Shown here: positions 8,341 through 22,167 of the stretch, in pieces
Position numbering within the stretch: the stretch's first letter is position 1
How the letters are laid out: each line of letters begins with the position of its first letter
Notes under the pieces: generated by a model
Told to the model about the DNA's origin: nothing
Database searches by the model: none
What the model saw: only the letters and a program-made list of their open reading frames with translations
Assembly: GCA_018240025.1 (NCBI GenBank)
Contig: JAFEGM010000012.1
Span: forward strand, 103,612-167,611
DNA: 64,000 nucleotides
From: Verrucomicrobiota bacterium
GTDB taxonomy: Bacteria > Verrucomicrobiota > Verrucomicrobiia > Chthoniobacterales > SZAS-18
Direction of reading: 5' to 3'
Position numbers and translations under genes: made by a program

Positions 8341-8691
8341 ATGCGCTCTACCCCGCTCAATCTACCCAAGTGGCTGCTGCTGCTTGTGGTGTTTGGGGTT
8401 TTCCTCGGTCAGGCGCATCAGATCGTTTGCAAGGCCGGCGCGCACGCTTCGGAGACAACCCTGGCTGCTGCCGAAACCTTGAGCTCGGACGACCATGCGA
8501 GTGACGATGGCGACGGCACCGCTGACGGCGGCTGCGCGTTTCATTGCCAATTCAATGGCTCCGCGATCCTCTTGATCACGACCAGCACATTGCCGGTGCG
8601 ACTCCACATGACGGTGAGCCGAATCGAATTTCAGCAAGACGAAGCGACGAGCCGGAGTGGCTCGATCGATTTGCCGCCTCAAATCGCCTGA
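8341..8691 (+). CDS. Small exported protein preceding the pump genes (CzcI-like position)
   Basis: This 116-residue protein has an N-terminal hydrophobic export signal (KWLLLLVVFGVFLGQ, then AHQIVCKAG). An acidic His-containing linker (SSDDHASDDGDG) leads to GGCAFHCQFNG. The Cys-x-x-x-Cys with histidine looks metal-binding. It stands directly in front of the outer-membrane component gene, the position held by CzcI or DUF2946 proteins in other heavy-metal operons, and by cysteine-rich exported proteins in the two other RND loci of this window. A good promoter lies just upstream and a strong terminator lies between it and the pump genes. Periplasmic metal buffering or signalling is inferred. 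Confidence 0.6.
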   Translation: MRSTPLNLPKWLLLLVVFGVFLGQAHQIVCKAGAHASETTLAAAETLSSDDHASDDGDGTADGGCAFHCQFNGSAILLITTSTLPVRLHMTVSRIEFQQDEATSRSGSIDLPPQIA

Positions 8692-8774
8692 GGCCGGGAA
8701 GGTCTCTCGTGTCGTGCCCGGATAGCACGGATTTCGCAGAACCTTAGGTAGCTCCCGCTACACCCCGGCCTCTT

Positions 8775-8805
8775 TGCCCGAACGCACGCGCGTCCGGGCA
8801 TTTTT
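8775..8805 (+). terminator. Intrinsic terminator between the small gene and the pump operon
   Basis: TGCCCG at 8775-8780 pairs with CGGGCA at 8795-8800. A second inner stem is formed by ACGC and GCGT. The hairpin is followed at once by five T residues. It lies inside what would otherwise be one operon, so it either ends the short transcript or acts as an attenuator. Confidence 0.75.
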
Positions 8806-8887
8806 ACGCCCGCTGCCCTGAGGCCCAGGGAGCGGCTCGATCCGGAAGGCCCGCGCTCCTTTTCAACCTCCTGTTTCCAAGTTCGTC

Positions 8888-10206
8888 GTGATCAGAAATC
8901 TCTTATCAACATCCCTTGCTCTCTTCCTGTGTCTCCCGGTCTCGCAGGCCGGCGAACAGGGCAAGGAAAACCCCGCTGGTGTGCTCTCGTTGCGCACCGC
9001 GCTTCGGCTAGCCTTGCTGCAAAGTCCTGAGCTGGCCGCTACTCAAACCGAAATCCGGGCAGCCGAAGGCCGGCTGCTGCAGGCCTCGCTCAAACCCAAT
9101 CCGTCGCTCGACGCCACGGCCGAGAATGTCATCGGCAGCGGCCCTTATCGGGGCCTGCGTGCCACCGAGACGACGCTGCAGTTCAACCAACTTGTCGAAG
9201 TCGGCGGCAAGCGCGCTGCGCGAGTCGCTGCCGCCAACTTTGGCCGGCAGCTGGCTGGGTTCGACTACGAGGCCAAGCGTCTGGAAATCTTCAGCCGGAC
9301 GACCACCCTCTTTGTCCAAGTCGTGGCAGCTCAGAGGCGGCTCGAGCTGGCGCGCGAAACTCGCCAGCTGACCGAAGGCGTCATTCCTGCCATCGAGCGA
9401 CGCATTGAGGCAGGTGGCGCCAATCCGGTCGAAGTCACGCGGGCGCGCACCGCAGCGGCGACCGTGGGCATCGAAGAGGCCCAAGCCGAGCGCGACCTGG
9501 CTCAAGCTCGGGGGCGGCTGGCGGCCAGTTGGGGCGCCTTCGAGCCACGGTTCTCGAGCGCGCAGGGCGACCTGGAGACTCTCCCAGCCCTGCCCGCGCT
9601 TGGCACGCTCAAGGGCCGCGCTGGCTCGACCCCCGCGCTCGCCCGCTTCGGCACGGAAATCGACCGTCGTCAGGCCGAGCTCACGTTGGCCAAGGCCGTC
9701 GCGGTGCCGGACCCAACCTTTGGCATCGGCTATCGCCGATTTTCGGAGACGGGCGAAGGCGCGGCCGTGTTCCAGTTTCAGCTCGGGCTGCCAGTCTATA
9801 ACCAAAACCAGGGAGCGATTCGCGAAGCGCGCGCCAACCTGATCAAGGTAGCCCAGCAGCGAGAAGCGGCCCAGGTCGGCGTATCCAGCCGGGTCAACGA
9901 CGCCTACCGAACCGCGCAGGCAGCGCGACGCGAGATCGACATCTTGCGTGGGCAGGTCCTGCCCGGCGCGGAGGAAGCGTTTCGCTTGATCGACCAAGGC
10001 TACATCGCCGGCCGCTTCAGCCAGCTCGAGCTGATCGACGCGCGCCGAACCTTGGTCAGCGCCCGCAGCACGTTGCTGCTCGCGCAAAGCGCCTACCACC
10101 AAGCCTTGGCCGAGCTCTCCGGCCTCAGCGGATCCGCTCCGGGCCAATCGCCCGAGCGCTCCCAGTCTTCCCCCACTTCTTCCAACAAATCTCTTCTTCG
10201 CACGAA

Positions 10207-10210
<4 letters not shown>
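8888..10210 (+). CDS. czcC: Outer-membrane efflux protein of an HME-RND pump (TolC family)
   Basis: This 440-residue TolC/CzcC-type channel begins at a GTG codon with a signal peptide (LLSTSLALFLCLPVSQAG). The long helical mature protein carries the duplicated outer-membrane-efflux pattern: LRTALRLALLQSPELAATQ in the first repeat and AVPDPTFGIGYRRFSETGEGAAVFQFQLGLPVYNQNQG opening the second half. The latter is characteristic of CzcC/CusC proteins. It forms the exit duct across the outer membrane. Its stop overlaps the adaptor start by ATGA (10207-10210), which sets the reading order C-B-A. The preceding 8692-8887 gap holds the terminator. Confidence 0.9.
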
Positions 10211-14519
<4,309 letters not shown>

Positions 14520-14571
14520 AGCCACTCACGGCGGGCGGGTTCAATCCATCGAGTGACCAGACGAAATCGTC

Positions 14572-15156
14572 ATGGATCCAGATCTTCCACTGATCACCGC
14601 GCTGCAGGCCGGTGACCACAGCGCGCTCAACGCGATCATCGAGCGCCATCAGGACGCGCTTTTCGGATTCGCCTGGCGCCAAGTGCGTCACGAGACCGAT
14701 GCGCGCGACATCACGCAGGAAGTGTTCGTGCGCGTGTACACCCACCGGCACAAATTCCGCGAGAAGCAGGGGAGCTTTCGCGCCTGGCTCTTTCGCATCA
14801 CCGCCAATCTTTGCACCGACCACTTGCGCAAGCTCGGCCGCACTCCCACGGCCCTGACAAAGCCAGAGCACCCAGGCGACGAGCGTGGCCAGCAAGCCCT
14901 CGCAGAAGTGCCCTCGGACATCCTTCACCCGGGCGAGCAGGCGGCGCGAGAGAGCGACCTGGCTCAACTCCGCCAGGCCATCTCGCGTCTGCCGCCCGCG
15001 CTACGAGAGCCGCTCGTCCTCTTCACCTTGGAGGAGCGATCGCAGCAGGAATGCGCCGAGCTCCTGGGCATTTCGGCCAAGGCCGTGGAAATGAAGGTTC
15101 GGCGCGCCCGGGCCGAGCTGCAGCAAATGCTCGCCGCTATTTTGGATCGGGAGTGA
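14572..15156 (+). CDS. ECF sigma factor (CnrH-like position)
   Basis: This 194-residue sigma-70 family factor has region 2 (ALFGFAWRQVRHETDARDITQEVF with RVYTHRHKFR) and region 4 (LPPALREPLVLFTLEERSQQECAELLGISAKAVEMKVRRAR). Region 3 is absent, as expected for an ECF factor. It is transcribed with the pump genes and begins 52 bp after the A-component stop. Together with the anti-sigma-like and CnrX-like genes at 7566-8284 it would complete a metal-responsive signalling set, but here the sigma gene lies at the far end of the operon rather than next to its partners. The target promoter was not identified. Confidence 0.9.
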   Translation: MDPDLPLITALQAGDHSALNAIIERHQDALFGFAWRQVRHETDARDITQEVFVRVYTHRHKFREKQGSFRAWLFRITANLCTDHLRKLGRTPTALTKPEHPGDERGQQALAEVPSDILHPGEQAARESDLAQLRQAISRLPPALREPLVLFTLEERSQQECAELLGISAKAVEMKVRRARAELQQMLAAILDRE

Positions 15157-15227
15157 CACTGCGCGGCAACCTTGGAGCTGACAATCTCACGAACTCAGCC
15201 GCCTTCTGTCTGCCTTCGCGAGAAGAT

Positions 15228-15291
15228 GCTGTTCTTCACGACGGAAGGTGTCCGCGCTTGCAGCATCTCGGCGAAGGCCGTGGAAAATGAA
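15228..15291 (+). pseudogene. Relic of an ECF sigma factor region 4
   Basis: In the frame that starts at 15229 the sequence reads LFFTTEGVRACSISAKAVENE. This aligns with LFTLEERSQQECAELLGISAKAVEMK near the end of the complete sigma gene about 200 bp upstream, with a short internal deletion and no open frame on either side. At nucleotide level the block GGCGAAGGCCGTGGAAA is nearly identical. It is probably a decayed duplicate left by a recombination event at the edge of the AT-richer insert. Confidence 0.45.
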
Positions 15292-15687
15292 AGCCCGACA
15301 TGCACACGTTAAACTGCGACCCCTCGGCATAGGGAGCGGCGCCTGCGCGCTGTTAACAAACCTCTACGAGTTCAGATTGGCTTCGGTACCACGAGCAAGC
15401 GACCGTAGGTTGCAAAAATTTAATCTAAATATCGGCAGACCACGAAAGTCACACGGCGCGAGAGACTTACCAAACAAACGTAGATTGTCGCGAACGATTC
15501 TGATATTTGCCACTTGGCTACTCGCGCCTCTGTTGGGTCACGCATCCCTAGGCGCCGGATGTCGTGGTTGTCGCGGAGCGCACCTCAAGTGCGCGGCGCC
15601 TTGCCTCTGTCGTGAGCAGCACGTGTTCATCCTTCGAACGCGCGCTGGACTCGCGCTTCACTACAACGCAAGAACCTAAGCAAAGAA
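15292..15687. other. Intergenic, AT-richer stretch
   Basis: No gene is recognised in these about 400 bases. Base composition drops compared with the pump genes and stays lower up to about 21240. The promoter of the protease gene should lie here, but no clear hexamer pair stands out. Confidence 0.45.
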
Positions 15688-18225
15688 ATGAAACAAATCC
15701 GCCAGGAGCTTTCAGCATGGCTCCTTTTTCTGGCAGCATTAATTCCAGGTGTGACGCAAGCCGCCCCTGCCGACGTATTTACTCAAGGAATCTTCGTTAA
15801 GTACCGCGAATCGATCCGCAAGACTGTAGATTTGGACGATCACGAAAACAACACTCGCTCGTTATACAACTCGTATGGCGCCGCCGTCACCGCACGATTC
15901 GCAGGAGAATCCCTCATCGACGTAGTTCGGCTACCCGATGGCACCAACGAGCAACGGGCGTTCGAATTTATGGCAGCGCTCCGGGATCGCTCGGCCATTG
16001 AACGCGTCGCGCCGGACTCCTTTTGGAATTTGGAGTTTCGCACTTCTGAGTTTCGATACAAATTTGGGCCGTCCGATCCCATCCCAAACCAAATGCGTAG
16101 AGGTTACCGGATGCTCGATAAGCAGCGATATGTAGATACTCTAGATCTGTCCGCCTCTCATCGACCCGGGACTCTGGTTGTGAAACTAAGCGAACATGAG
16201 GTAAGGACAAACAAGGCATCCTTGCTTGAAGGGCTCGCGCAACTCCACCGCGGGATCGGTGCGACGCTCATGTACGAATACGCTCCCGAGGAAGGAGCAT
16301 TGTATCACGTGGTGATGTTTGATCCTGCAGCACAGTCAATGAGGGACGTGGCGCGCGCCTATATGGCATCCTCAAGCGTCGAATACGCATGTCCAGACTA
16401 TTTGGTAGACATGGTTATTAGCGATCCAAACTATTCTTCTCAGGCGCATTTTCCGCAAATTTCGGCGACGTCGTCGGGGGGCGTTTGGGGCATTAGAACT
16501 GACTCTTCAGCATGCAGAATTGGAATCTTGGATTCGGGTATCGACACCGGTCATAGCGATCTTCCGACGGTCACGAATGCTGGCCGGTACAGGATTGTTG
16601 GGGGGTCGCTTGTCTCCGACTCAAACATCCTTGACGATATTTTCCATGGAACCGTAGTGGCAGGAATCGTTGGAGAGAAAGGCAACAACGGAAGTTACGG
16701 GACGGGACTATCTTGGACGAGCGACCTTGCGGTCACCAAAGTGTTAGGGCCCGGTGGTGGCAGTTTCACCGTCGTGGGGGCTGGCATCGACTCATTGAGG
16801 ACGAATGGAGCTAAAGTGATAAATGCAAGTCTCGGAAATCCCAATTATTCCCTTATCACGCCGCCCCTTACCCCTTACACCGGCACGCCTACGTCAGACC
16901 CATTGGGTGATGCGATTTACCGAGCACGATCTGCAAACATTATCATCGTAGCCGCAGCTGGGAATGCTGGCTACGATTCATTCGGAACATATTATGGACC
17001 CGTGTCGCTTGATAATGCTGCGACCATTCTGCCCGCGGGCTACCCATACAGCAATGTAGTTGCCGTCGCCTCTACAAACTACAGCGATGTAATTTCTTCC
17101 TTTTCAAACTATGGCACCGGAAGAGTGGATTTCAGTGCTCCCGGAGAGAACTTCTACACCGCGACGCCGACATACTCAACTGCCGACATGAGCGCAAATG
17201 GTATTCCCACTACTTTTGGGAATGCCGGCTCAGGCACGTCATACGCCGCACCTTTGGTCAGCAGCCTGCTTGGCTTAGCATACGCGGAATTCCCGAGTGA
17301 GCGCAACATTCCGACCCAGCTAATTGACCGACTCCGAATGTCGGTCGACTACGTCTCAGGACTCAGCTCTTATACTCTTACGAGCGGCCGGATTAATGCC
17401 GCGAAGGCTTTGGGGGACCGATCGAAAGTTCAAAATCTTAGTACTCGGGGTCTTGTCCAGAGTGGCAGCGGCGTGATGATTGCTGGCTTCGTAGTTCAGG
17501 GTGTCACAGGAGGCACGAGGCGAGTATATATGCGCGTACTTGGTCCCTCGTTGACTTCCTTCGGTGTCTCGGGGGCGATTTCTAATCCTAAAATCGATCT
17601 ATATGGGCCATCTGGCCTTATCGCTTCAAACGATGACTACGGAACGCTGAGTAGCTCGGATTTGGCTGATTTAAGCAGCGCGGGGCTTACGCCGTTCAAT
17701 AGCCTCGACTCTGCGCTCGTCCAAGATCTTGGGCCGGGTTCATACACAGTGGTAGTGAGCGGGGTTTTGGGTGCGACAGGAGTCGCCTTGGTGGAGGCAT
17801 ATGAGCCATCGTCACCCGCATCTGACCGCGGTCTCAATCGTCTGATAAACATTTCCACTCGGTTGCAGGTTGGGACAGGTGCAAATGTTGCCATTGCGGG
17901 CTTTGTCGTGACAGGAAGCAACCCCAGAAGAGTGCTTATCCGGGGCATTGGGCCCTCGCTTACCGCTTTTGGCATATCTGGTGCGCTGGCGGACCCTGAG
18001 ATCGAGCTATTTGACGCCTCCGGAAATTCTCTCGCGAGCAACACAAGTTGGGGCTCGATTGCGAACTATGGAGCGCTTCAAAGGCTGCAATATTCCGGTT
18101 ATGCCCCGACAGATTCTTCTGAGGCAGCCCTAGTGGTGACGTTACCTCCCGCGTTGTACTCGGTGCATCTACGCGGTCAAAGTGCAGGGACAGGGATCGG
18201 CTTGGTTGAAATATACGAGTTTTAG
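15688..18225 (+). CDS. Secreted subtilisin-like serine protease with paired C-terminal modules
   Basis: This 845-residue exported protein has a signal peptide ending near TQAAPAD. A prodomain-like region of about 240 residues precedes an S8 peptidase domain with Asp282 (GILDSGIDTG), His320 (FHGTVVAG), oxyanion Asn426 (AAGNAG) and Ser518 (GTSYAAP). After the protease come two related beta-rich repeats of about 130 residues (from about 585 and about 720). Both read N-[LI]-STR ... IAGFVV ... RVLIRGIGPSLTAFG with a later LYGPSG/LFDASG strand. The same modules end the next gene and are common in Verrucomicrobiota surface proteins, where they may be sorting or binding domains. Lower GC and looser codon use than the flanking pump genes suggest separate origin. 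Confidence 0.88.
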   Translation: MKQIRQELSAWLLFLAALIPGVTQAAPADVFTQGIFVKYRESIRKTVDLDDHENNTRSLYNSYGAAVTARFAGESLIDVVRLPDGTNEQRAFEFMAALRDRSAIERVAPDSFWNLEFRTSEFRYKFGPSDPIPNQMRRGYRMLDKQRYVDTLDLSASHRPGTLVVKLSEHEVRTNKASLLEGLAQLHRGIGATLMYEYAPEEGALYHVVMFDPAAQSMRDVARAYMASSSVEYACPDYLVDMVISDPNYSSQAHFPQISATSSGGVWGIRTDSSACRIGILDSGIDTGHSDLPTVTNAGRYRIVGGSLVSDSNILDDIFHGTVVAGIVGEKGNNGSYGTGLSWTSDLAVTKVLGPGGGSFTVVGAGIDSLRTNGAKVINASLGNPNYSLITPPLTPYTGTPTSDPLGDAIYRARSANIIIVAAAGNAGYDSFGTYYGPVSLDNAATILPAGYPYSNVVAVASTNYSDVISSFSNYGTGRVDFSAPGENFYTATPTYSTADMSANGIPTTFGNAGSGTSYAAPLVSSLLGLAYAEFPSERNIPTQLIDRLRMSVDYVSGLSSYTLTSGRINAAKALGDRSKVQNLSTRGLVQSGSGVMIAGFVVQGVTGGTRRVYMRVLGPSLTSFGVSGAISNPKIDLYGPSGLIASNDDYGTLSSSDLADLSSAGLTPFNSLDSALVQDLGPGSYTVVVSGVLGATGVALVEAYEPSSPASDRGLNRLINISTRLQVGTGANVAIAGFVVTGSNPRRVLIRGIGPSLTAFGISGALADPEIELFDASGNSLASNTSWGSIANYGALQRLQYSGYAPTDSSEAALVVTLPPALYSVHLRGQSAGTGIGLVEIYEF

Positions 18226-18237
18226 TATCAATCGCTG

Positions 18238-18267
18238 CCCCCCGCCTGCGTGTTTGCGGGCGGGGGG
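18238..18267 (+). terminator. GC-rich hairpin after the protease gene
   Basis: A 12-bp stem (18238-18249 with 18256-18267, one T-G wobble) encloses a 6-nt loop. Only two T residues follow, so it is a strong hairpin but an imperfect intrinsic terminator. Its right foot abuts the -35 box of the next gene. Confidence 0.6.
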
Positions 18268-18296
18268 TTGACGCGCGCGATGGCACACGATATCTA
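18268..18296 (+). promoter_or_regulatory. Sigma-70-type promoter giving a leaderless start
   Basis: TTGACG (18268-18273) and TATCTA (18291-18296) are spaced by 17 bp. Counting 7 nt from the -10 box, transcription would begin at or next to the A of the ATG at 18303, so the message would have no 5' leader. Confidence 0.6.
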
Positions 18297-18302
18297 GGGG
18301 CA

Positions 18303-21236
18303 ATGAAGCTCAGAAGTTGTCGGCTTGCGGCTTTGTTAGCGACGCTGCTGATGGGACTAGGCCTCAACTCTCGATCGGCTCCTTTTGTCGATGAAAACTG
18401 GCGATCTATCGGCGGTGTTATACCCGGTACCGATGGCTTAGTTGAAAGAGTTGAGTGCGATCGTGAGGGGCGAATCTACGCGGAGGGTTTTTTTGGTTTA
18501 GCAGGAGGGGCAAAATTTGCGCCCCCCTCTGGAGGGACAGTTAATCTTGTGCGATGGGATGGTGCCAATTGGGAATTTCTCGGTAATTGCGCACGTTTCT
18601 TGACGATTTCTCCTAACGGGAACTATTTTCGCGTCGATGAAGTAGTCAACGCACAAGGGAAGCGCGTTCAGCAGATTGTTGAATACGGAACTCAGGGACG
18701 AGTAGTTCTTGGTGAAGCTTTTCAGCTCGTGGGTGCTTCGACACTCGATTCTTTTTCACGCCTGGTGGTCTGGACCTTTGATGAGGATGCTACCGGCAGG
18801 CGTACGGGTACGGTGCGACGCTGGAATGGGACCGTCTGGGAGGCTTTGGGGCCTGCCTTCTCTGCAACTTCGAATGCGCCAGATTTTCCAGTGTTGATTG
18901 CCGGGATCAATGGGATCTTGTTTGTAGGAGGAAATTTTGATCGAATAGGTGGCACGCTCATATCGAACGTGGCTTGTTGGCAAGGAACTCAGTGGTCCGC
19001 ATTGGGATCAGGTGTGGATGGATTAGTCCTTGCGGGTGCTGTAGACCCAAGCGGCAATTTCTACGTGGGAGGCAGTCTGACCCGTGCAGGTTTAACAGAG
19101 GCAAGGGGAGTTGCGGTCTGGGATGGAGTCGGGTGGAAGTGGCTCGGACGAGAGCCCGCGCGGGTATTCCAAGAAATGGACGGCGTAATCACTAGCCTGG
19201 CAATCAGGTCAGACGGCATGGTTGCTGTTGGGCTGCAGATTTCAGCGGGGACCGATGGAGGGACACTGCGCGCCGTGGCAAAATGGGACGGCAACGACTG
19301 GAGCGACTGGCAGGATGCCCGCTTCGACGCTTCGGCTGGGTATGGCTTTATTCGTTCAGTGACATTCGCCCGTTCCGGCTCTTTAGTGGTGTCAGGCCGA
19401 TTTTTGCGGATCGGAAATGTGCCCGCAAATCATGTCGCCTTTGAACGCGATGGAGCTTGGAGTAGCTTGGGGAGCGGCACCGGCGGTCGGGTGCGAATGC
19501 TTACCACGGACCATCTAGGTAGGGTCATTGCTGCAGGAGATTTCCTAACGATTGGAGGTTCTGCGGCTGATCGTATCTCCCGCTGGGACGGGAGGTCATG
19601 GGCGCCGTATGGACGGGGACTAGGGGGCACCGTGACCTCGATTGCGGCTGATCCAAACCAAGACTTATTATACGCCGCAGGCTATTTCACCCATTCAAAT
19701 TCACCTTCACTTTCTGGAATCTCACGTTGGAACGGGAGCACCTGGGAGCCGCTAGCCGATTTGGGCAGTCCTCCAACGGCGATGGCTGTTGGGCCTGACA
19801 GTCGCCTCTATGCAGCGGGAGAATTCACTATCGAAGGTAATTCCGTGCAATTAGCACAATGGAATGGACAGGCTTGGATTCCTGCGGCGCAGCCGTTGAA
19901 TTGCCGGATCAATCGAATCAAATTTGATGAGCAAGGACGGCTTTACGCAATGGGAGGCTTTGATTTCGGTGCTTTTCAAAACGCGGTCGCGTTTCTCCGC
20001 GACAATTCATGGCAATCATTGGGCTCTGGGCTTCGTCATGAGGTGATTGACCTCGCAATTTCGTCGGACGGTACGTCATATGCGGGGGGGAGAATAGCAG
20101 AAGTAAACGGCCGACCTGCCAACCTCGTTGCGAAATACAGTGGCGGACAATGGAGTTCGATTAGCACTTCCGTTTTTGATTCTTATGTTGACGGATCAGC
20201 CGTTCAGGCAGTAGCTCGTAGGCAAAGCGGCCCCCTGTTCGTCGGAGGGAATTTTTCGAAGTTGGGCCAAATCGTGGCAACCGGCCTCGCGCGATGGAAT
20301 GGAGTGGAGTGGGGGCGGTTGGCTTCGGGTGTAGACGGCCATGTTGATGCGTTGCTATTAAGCGAGGCTGGCCAACTCTTCGTAGCTGGCGATTTTGCTA
20401 CGGCCGGCGGAAGGGCGAGCCCCTATATCGCGATGGCAGCGAGCGCGGAAAGCCCACTGAATAGCCTTCTTAATGTTTCGTCTCGTGGGGCAACTCGAGG
20501 CGTCACTGAGGCGCTCATCGCAGGAATTGTAACTAGGGGGGGGCGCAAGCGGGTCGTAGTTCGCGCACTAGGGCCTTCTCTTTCTGACTTCGGTGTGACA
20601 GACGCAATCGCGACTACGCAAGTGGAAATCCGGCGAAGCGATGGAGCGTTGGTTGCTTCGAACTTGTCATGGCAGGATGACCACGATCAAGCAGCAGAGC
20701 TCTTGAGCAGAGGCTTAGCCCCGAGCCGGCGCGAGGAAAGCGCGCTCGCTATCGAATTGGAAGAAGGTGCCTATACAGCCATAGCACAAGGAAGAAGCGG
20801 CAGCAGCGGAGTTTGTCTAATTGAGGTATATGACGTTCAGCTTGATCAGGGAGCACGGCTCGTAAACTTGTCCACGAGAGCGCCCGTCGGTCGAGATCAA
20901 GCGCAGTTGATTGGTGGATTTGTCACGAAGGGGCCTGATCCTTCAAGATTGTTGGTTCGAGCGTTGGGCCCGAGCTTAGTCTCATTTGGAGTGTCTAATG
21001 TATTGCTGCGCCCACTCCTGAGCGTATATGACCTTCAGGGAAGATTGATCGGTAGCAATTCAGGGTGGCAAGCTAACAATGCCACTGCAATTGTTCAAAC
21101 TGGCTTGGCCCCGAGTGACAGAGCAGAGTGTGCTATCATCTTGGAATCCTTGCCGCCCGGCGGGTACACTGCGGTAGTCGCAGGCGTTGACGGTGGAGTT
21201 GGAAACGCTTTGCTCGAGGTCTTCGAACTCCCTTGA
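18303..21236 (+). CDS. Large secreted beta-propeller repeat protein with paired C-terminal modules
   Basis: This 977-residue exported protein begins with a signal peptide (LLATLLMGLGLNSRSAP). About fifteen repeats of roughly 45-50 residues follow, each with a pattern like RWDG..W..LG.G...V..L..D..G.LYVGG.F...G, which suggests stacked propeller blades. From about residue 715 two C-terminal modules follow (IAGIVTRGGRKRVVVRALGP and LIGGFVTKGPDPSRLLVRAL), homologous to those ending the upstream protease. No catalytic residues are evident. The shared tail suggests a common surface or secretion route for both proteins. Composition is AT-richer than the surrounding metal genes. Binding or structural function is inferred only. 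Confidence 0.8.
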   Translation: MKLRSCRLAALLATLLMGLGLNSRSAPFVDENWRSIGGVIPGTDGLVERVECDREGRIYAEGFFGLAGGAKFAPPSGGTVNLVRWDGANWEFLGNCARFLTISPNGNYFRVDEVVNAQGKRVQQIVEYGTQGRVVLGEAFQLVGASTLDSFSRLVVWTFDEDATGRRTGTVRRWNGTVWEALGPAFSATSNAPDFPVLIAGINGILFVGGNFDRIGGTLISNVACWQGTQWSALGSGVDGLVLAGAVDPSGNFYVGGSLTRAGLTEARGVAVWDGVGWKWLGREPARVFQEMDGVITSLAIRSDGMVAVGLQISAGTDGGTLRAVAKWDGNDWSDWQDARFDASAGYGFIRSVTFARSGSLVVSGRFLRIGNVPANHVAFERDGAWSSLGSGTGGRVRMLTTDHLGRVIAAGDFLTIGGSAADRISRWDGRSWAPYGRGLGGTVTSIAADPNQDLLYAAGYFTHSNSPSLSGISRWNGSTWEPLADLGSPPTAMAVGPDSRLYAAGEFTIEGNSVQLAQWNGQAWIPAAQPLNCRINRIKFDEQGRLYAMGGFDFGAFQNAVAFLRDNSWQSLGSGLRHEVIDLAISSDGTSYAGGRIAEVNGRPANLVAKYSGGQWSSISTSVFDSYVDGSAVQAVARRQSGPLFVGGNFSKLGQIVATGLARWNGVEWGRLASGVDGHVDALLLSEAGQLFVAGDFATAGGRASPYIAMAASAESPLNSLLNVSSRGATRGVTEALIAGIVTRGGRKRVVVRALGPSLSDFGVTDAIATTQVEIRRSDGALVASNLSWQDDHDQAAELLSRGLAPSRREESALAIELEEGAYTAIAQGRSGSSGVCLIEVYDVQLDQGARLVNLSTRAPVGRDQAQLIGGFVTKGPDPSRLLVRALGPSLVSFGVSNVLLRPLLSVYDLQGRLIGSNSGWQANNATAIVQTGLAPSDRAECAIILESLPPGGYTAVVAGVDGGVGNALLEVFELP

Positions 21237-21265
21237 TTGGGTTCTAACAACTGACACTCAAGTTT

Positions 21266-21751
21266 TTAACGTGCCATCCTGTCCACAAGTGCCGCGAAGG
21301 CGCACATTGACTTGGCGTCGTTGTGGAAAGTGACACGCAGGGAGGAGCCCGGCGGCGGAATCGCCTGCAACCGGGTGGCGTAGCGCGAATAGGAGTTCCC
21401 TCGGCGTCCGGATGGGATTTGGGCAGGCAGGAAATTGACGACTTGGGACTGAGCGATCTTGCCGCGCGGGTTGATCACCTCGACGTCGAGGTGTGAACCG
21501 ATGGCTGCCTCGTGGAAACCTCGGCCAATCAGTCCGGTCACGTAGGCCTCTCGCCCGTAGACATTGACATGCGCGGTCTCGACGGTGCCCCCGCTGGACG
21601 AAATGCGCTCGACGGGGAGAGCCAGCTCCGTGCGTGGTCGGGCAAAGAGAAAGTCGAAGAGGCCGTCGCTGTTTTCTGCGCGCTGCGCCATCGCGGTGGT
21701 GCAACCAGGGAGTCCAAGCCCGAGGACGGCAAGAGTTAAGAGAGCTTTCAT
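21266..21751 (-). CDS. Small putative lipoprotein
   Basis: This 161-residue protein begins MKALLTLAVLGLGLPGCTTA, a lipoprotein signal with a lipobox cysteine at residue 17. The mature part is predicted beta-rich (VETAHVNVYGREAYVTGLI, HLDVEVINPRG, SSLRVTFHNDAKSMC) and resembles a small immunoglobulin-like fold, but I recognise no named family. It is the last gene of the long minus-strand metal cluster that starts at 32980, although a 65-bp gap and the tandem stop region separate it from the gene upstream. Metal-related function is inferred from location only. Confidence 0.65.
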   Translation of the reverse strand: MKALLTLAVLGLGLPGCTTAMAQRAENSDGLFDFLFARPRTELALPVERISSSGGTVETAHVNVYGREAYVTGLIGRGFHEAAIGSHLDVEVINPRGKIAQSQVVNFLPAQIPSGRRGNSYSRYATRLQAIPPPGSSLRVTFHNDAKSMCAFAALVDRMAR

Positions 21752-21816
21752 GTGAGGAACTCTCTCCAGAACGCTTTGAGGCCGTCCTGTCCCTCACCGC
21801 GCGAGCCCATCTTTGG

Positions 21817-22140
21817 TTACTCGACCTGCAGCCGCGTGGCCTCTGAATGGACCCGAAAAAACGGGAGGCTTTGGTTGGCGTGATCGTGGCCGGGCGTGAT
21901 CACGCGTTCGATGATCAGGTCCCAGAAGACCTCTTGGGCCAGGAGCGTGTCCGCGTCGCTCAGGACGACGCGCGGCACCTCGATGGATGTTGGGTCGGGT
22001 GGGCTCGGTTCGCGGCGCTCGAGGACCTCGGCCACCCCGGTGAAGAGGTGCTGCTGACAGTAGGGCTCGAGCGAGGTTTGCTCGCGGCCGGCCAGAATCT
22101 CAAGGATGATGGCGCGCAGGACGGATTTTTGGTGGTTCAT
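21817..22140 (-). CDS. Small hypothetical protein downstream of the HNH-like gene
   Basis: This 107-residue protein begins MNHQKSVLRAIILEILAGRE and contains LEPYCQQHLFTGVAEVLERRE and DADTLLAQEVFWDLIIERVI. It is acidic, soluble and probably mixed alpha/beta; no family is recognised. It lies 27 bp after the HNH-like gene on the same strand, so the two are probably co-transcribed and may act together. It is transcribed away from the Csp-like gene, which stands two genes upstream. Confidence 0.55.
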   Translation of the reverse strand: MNHQKSVLRAIILEILAGREQTSLEPYCQQHLFTGVAEVLERREPSPPDPTSIEVPRVVLSDADTLLAQEVFWDLIIERVITPGHDHANQSLPFFRVHSEATRLQVE

Positions 22141-22167
22141 AAGTTTAAGGAACGCCTCAATGGCGTG

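Noticed and set aside
15248..15679. 143-codon frame between the sigma gene and the protease
   Set aside because: No signal peptide, domain or coherent composition is seen, and it overlaps the sigma relic in another frame.
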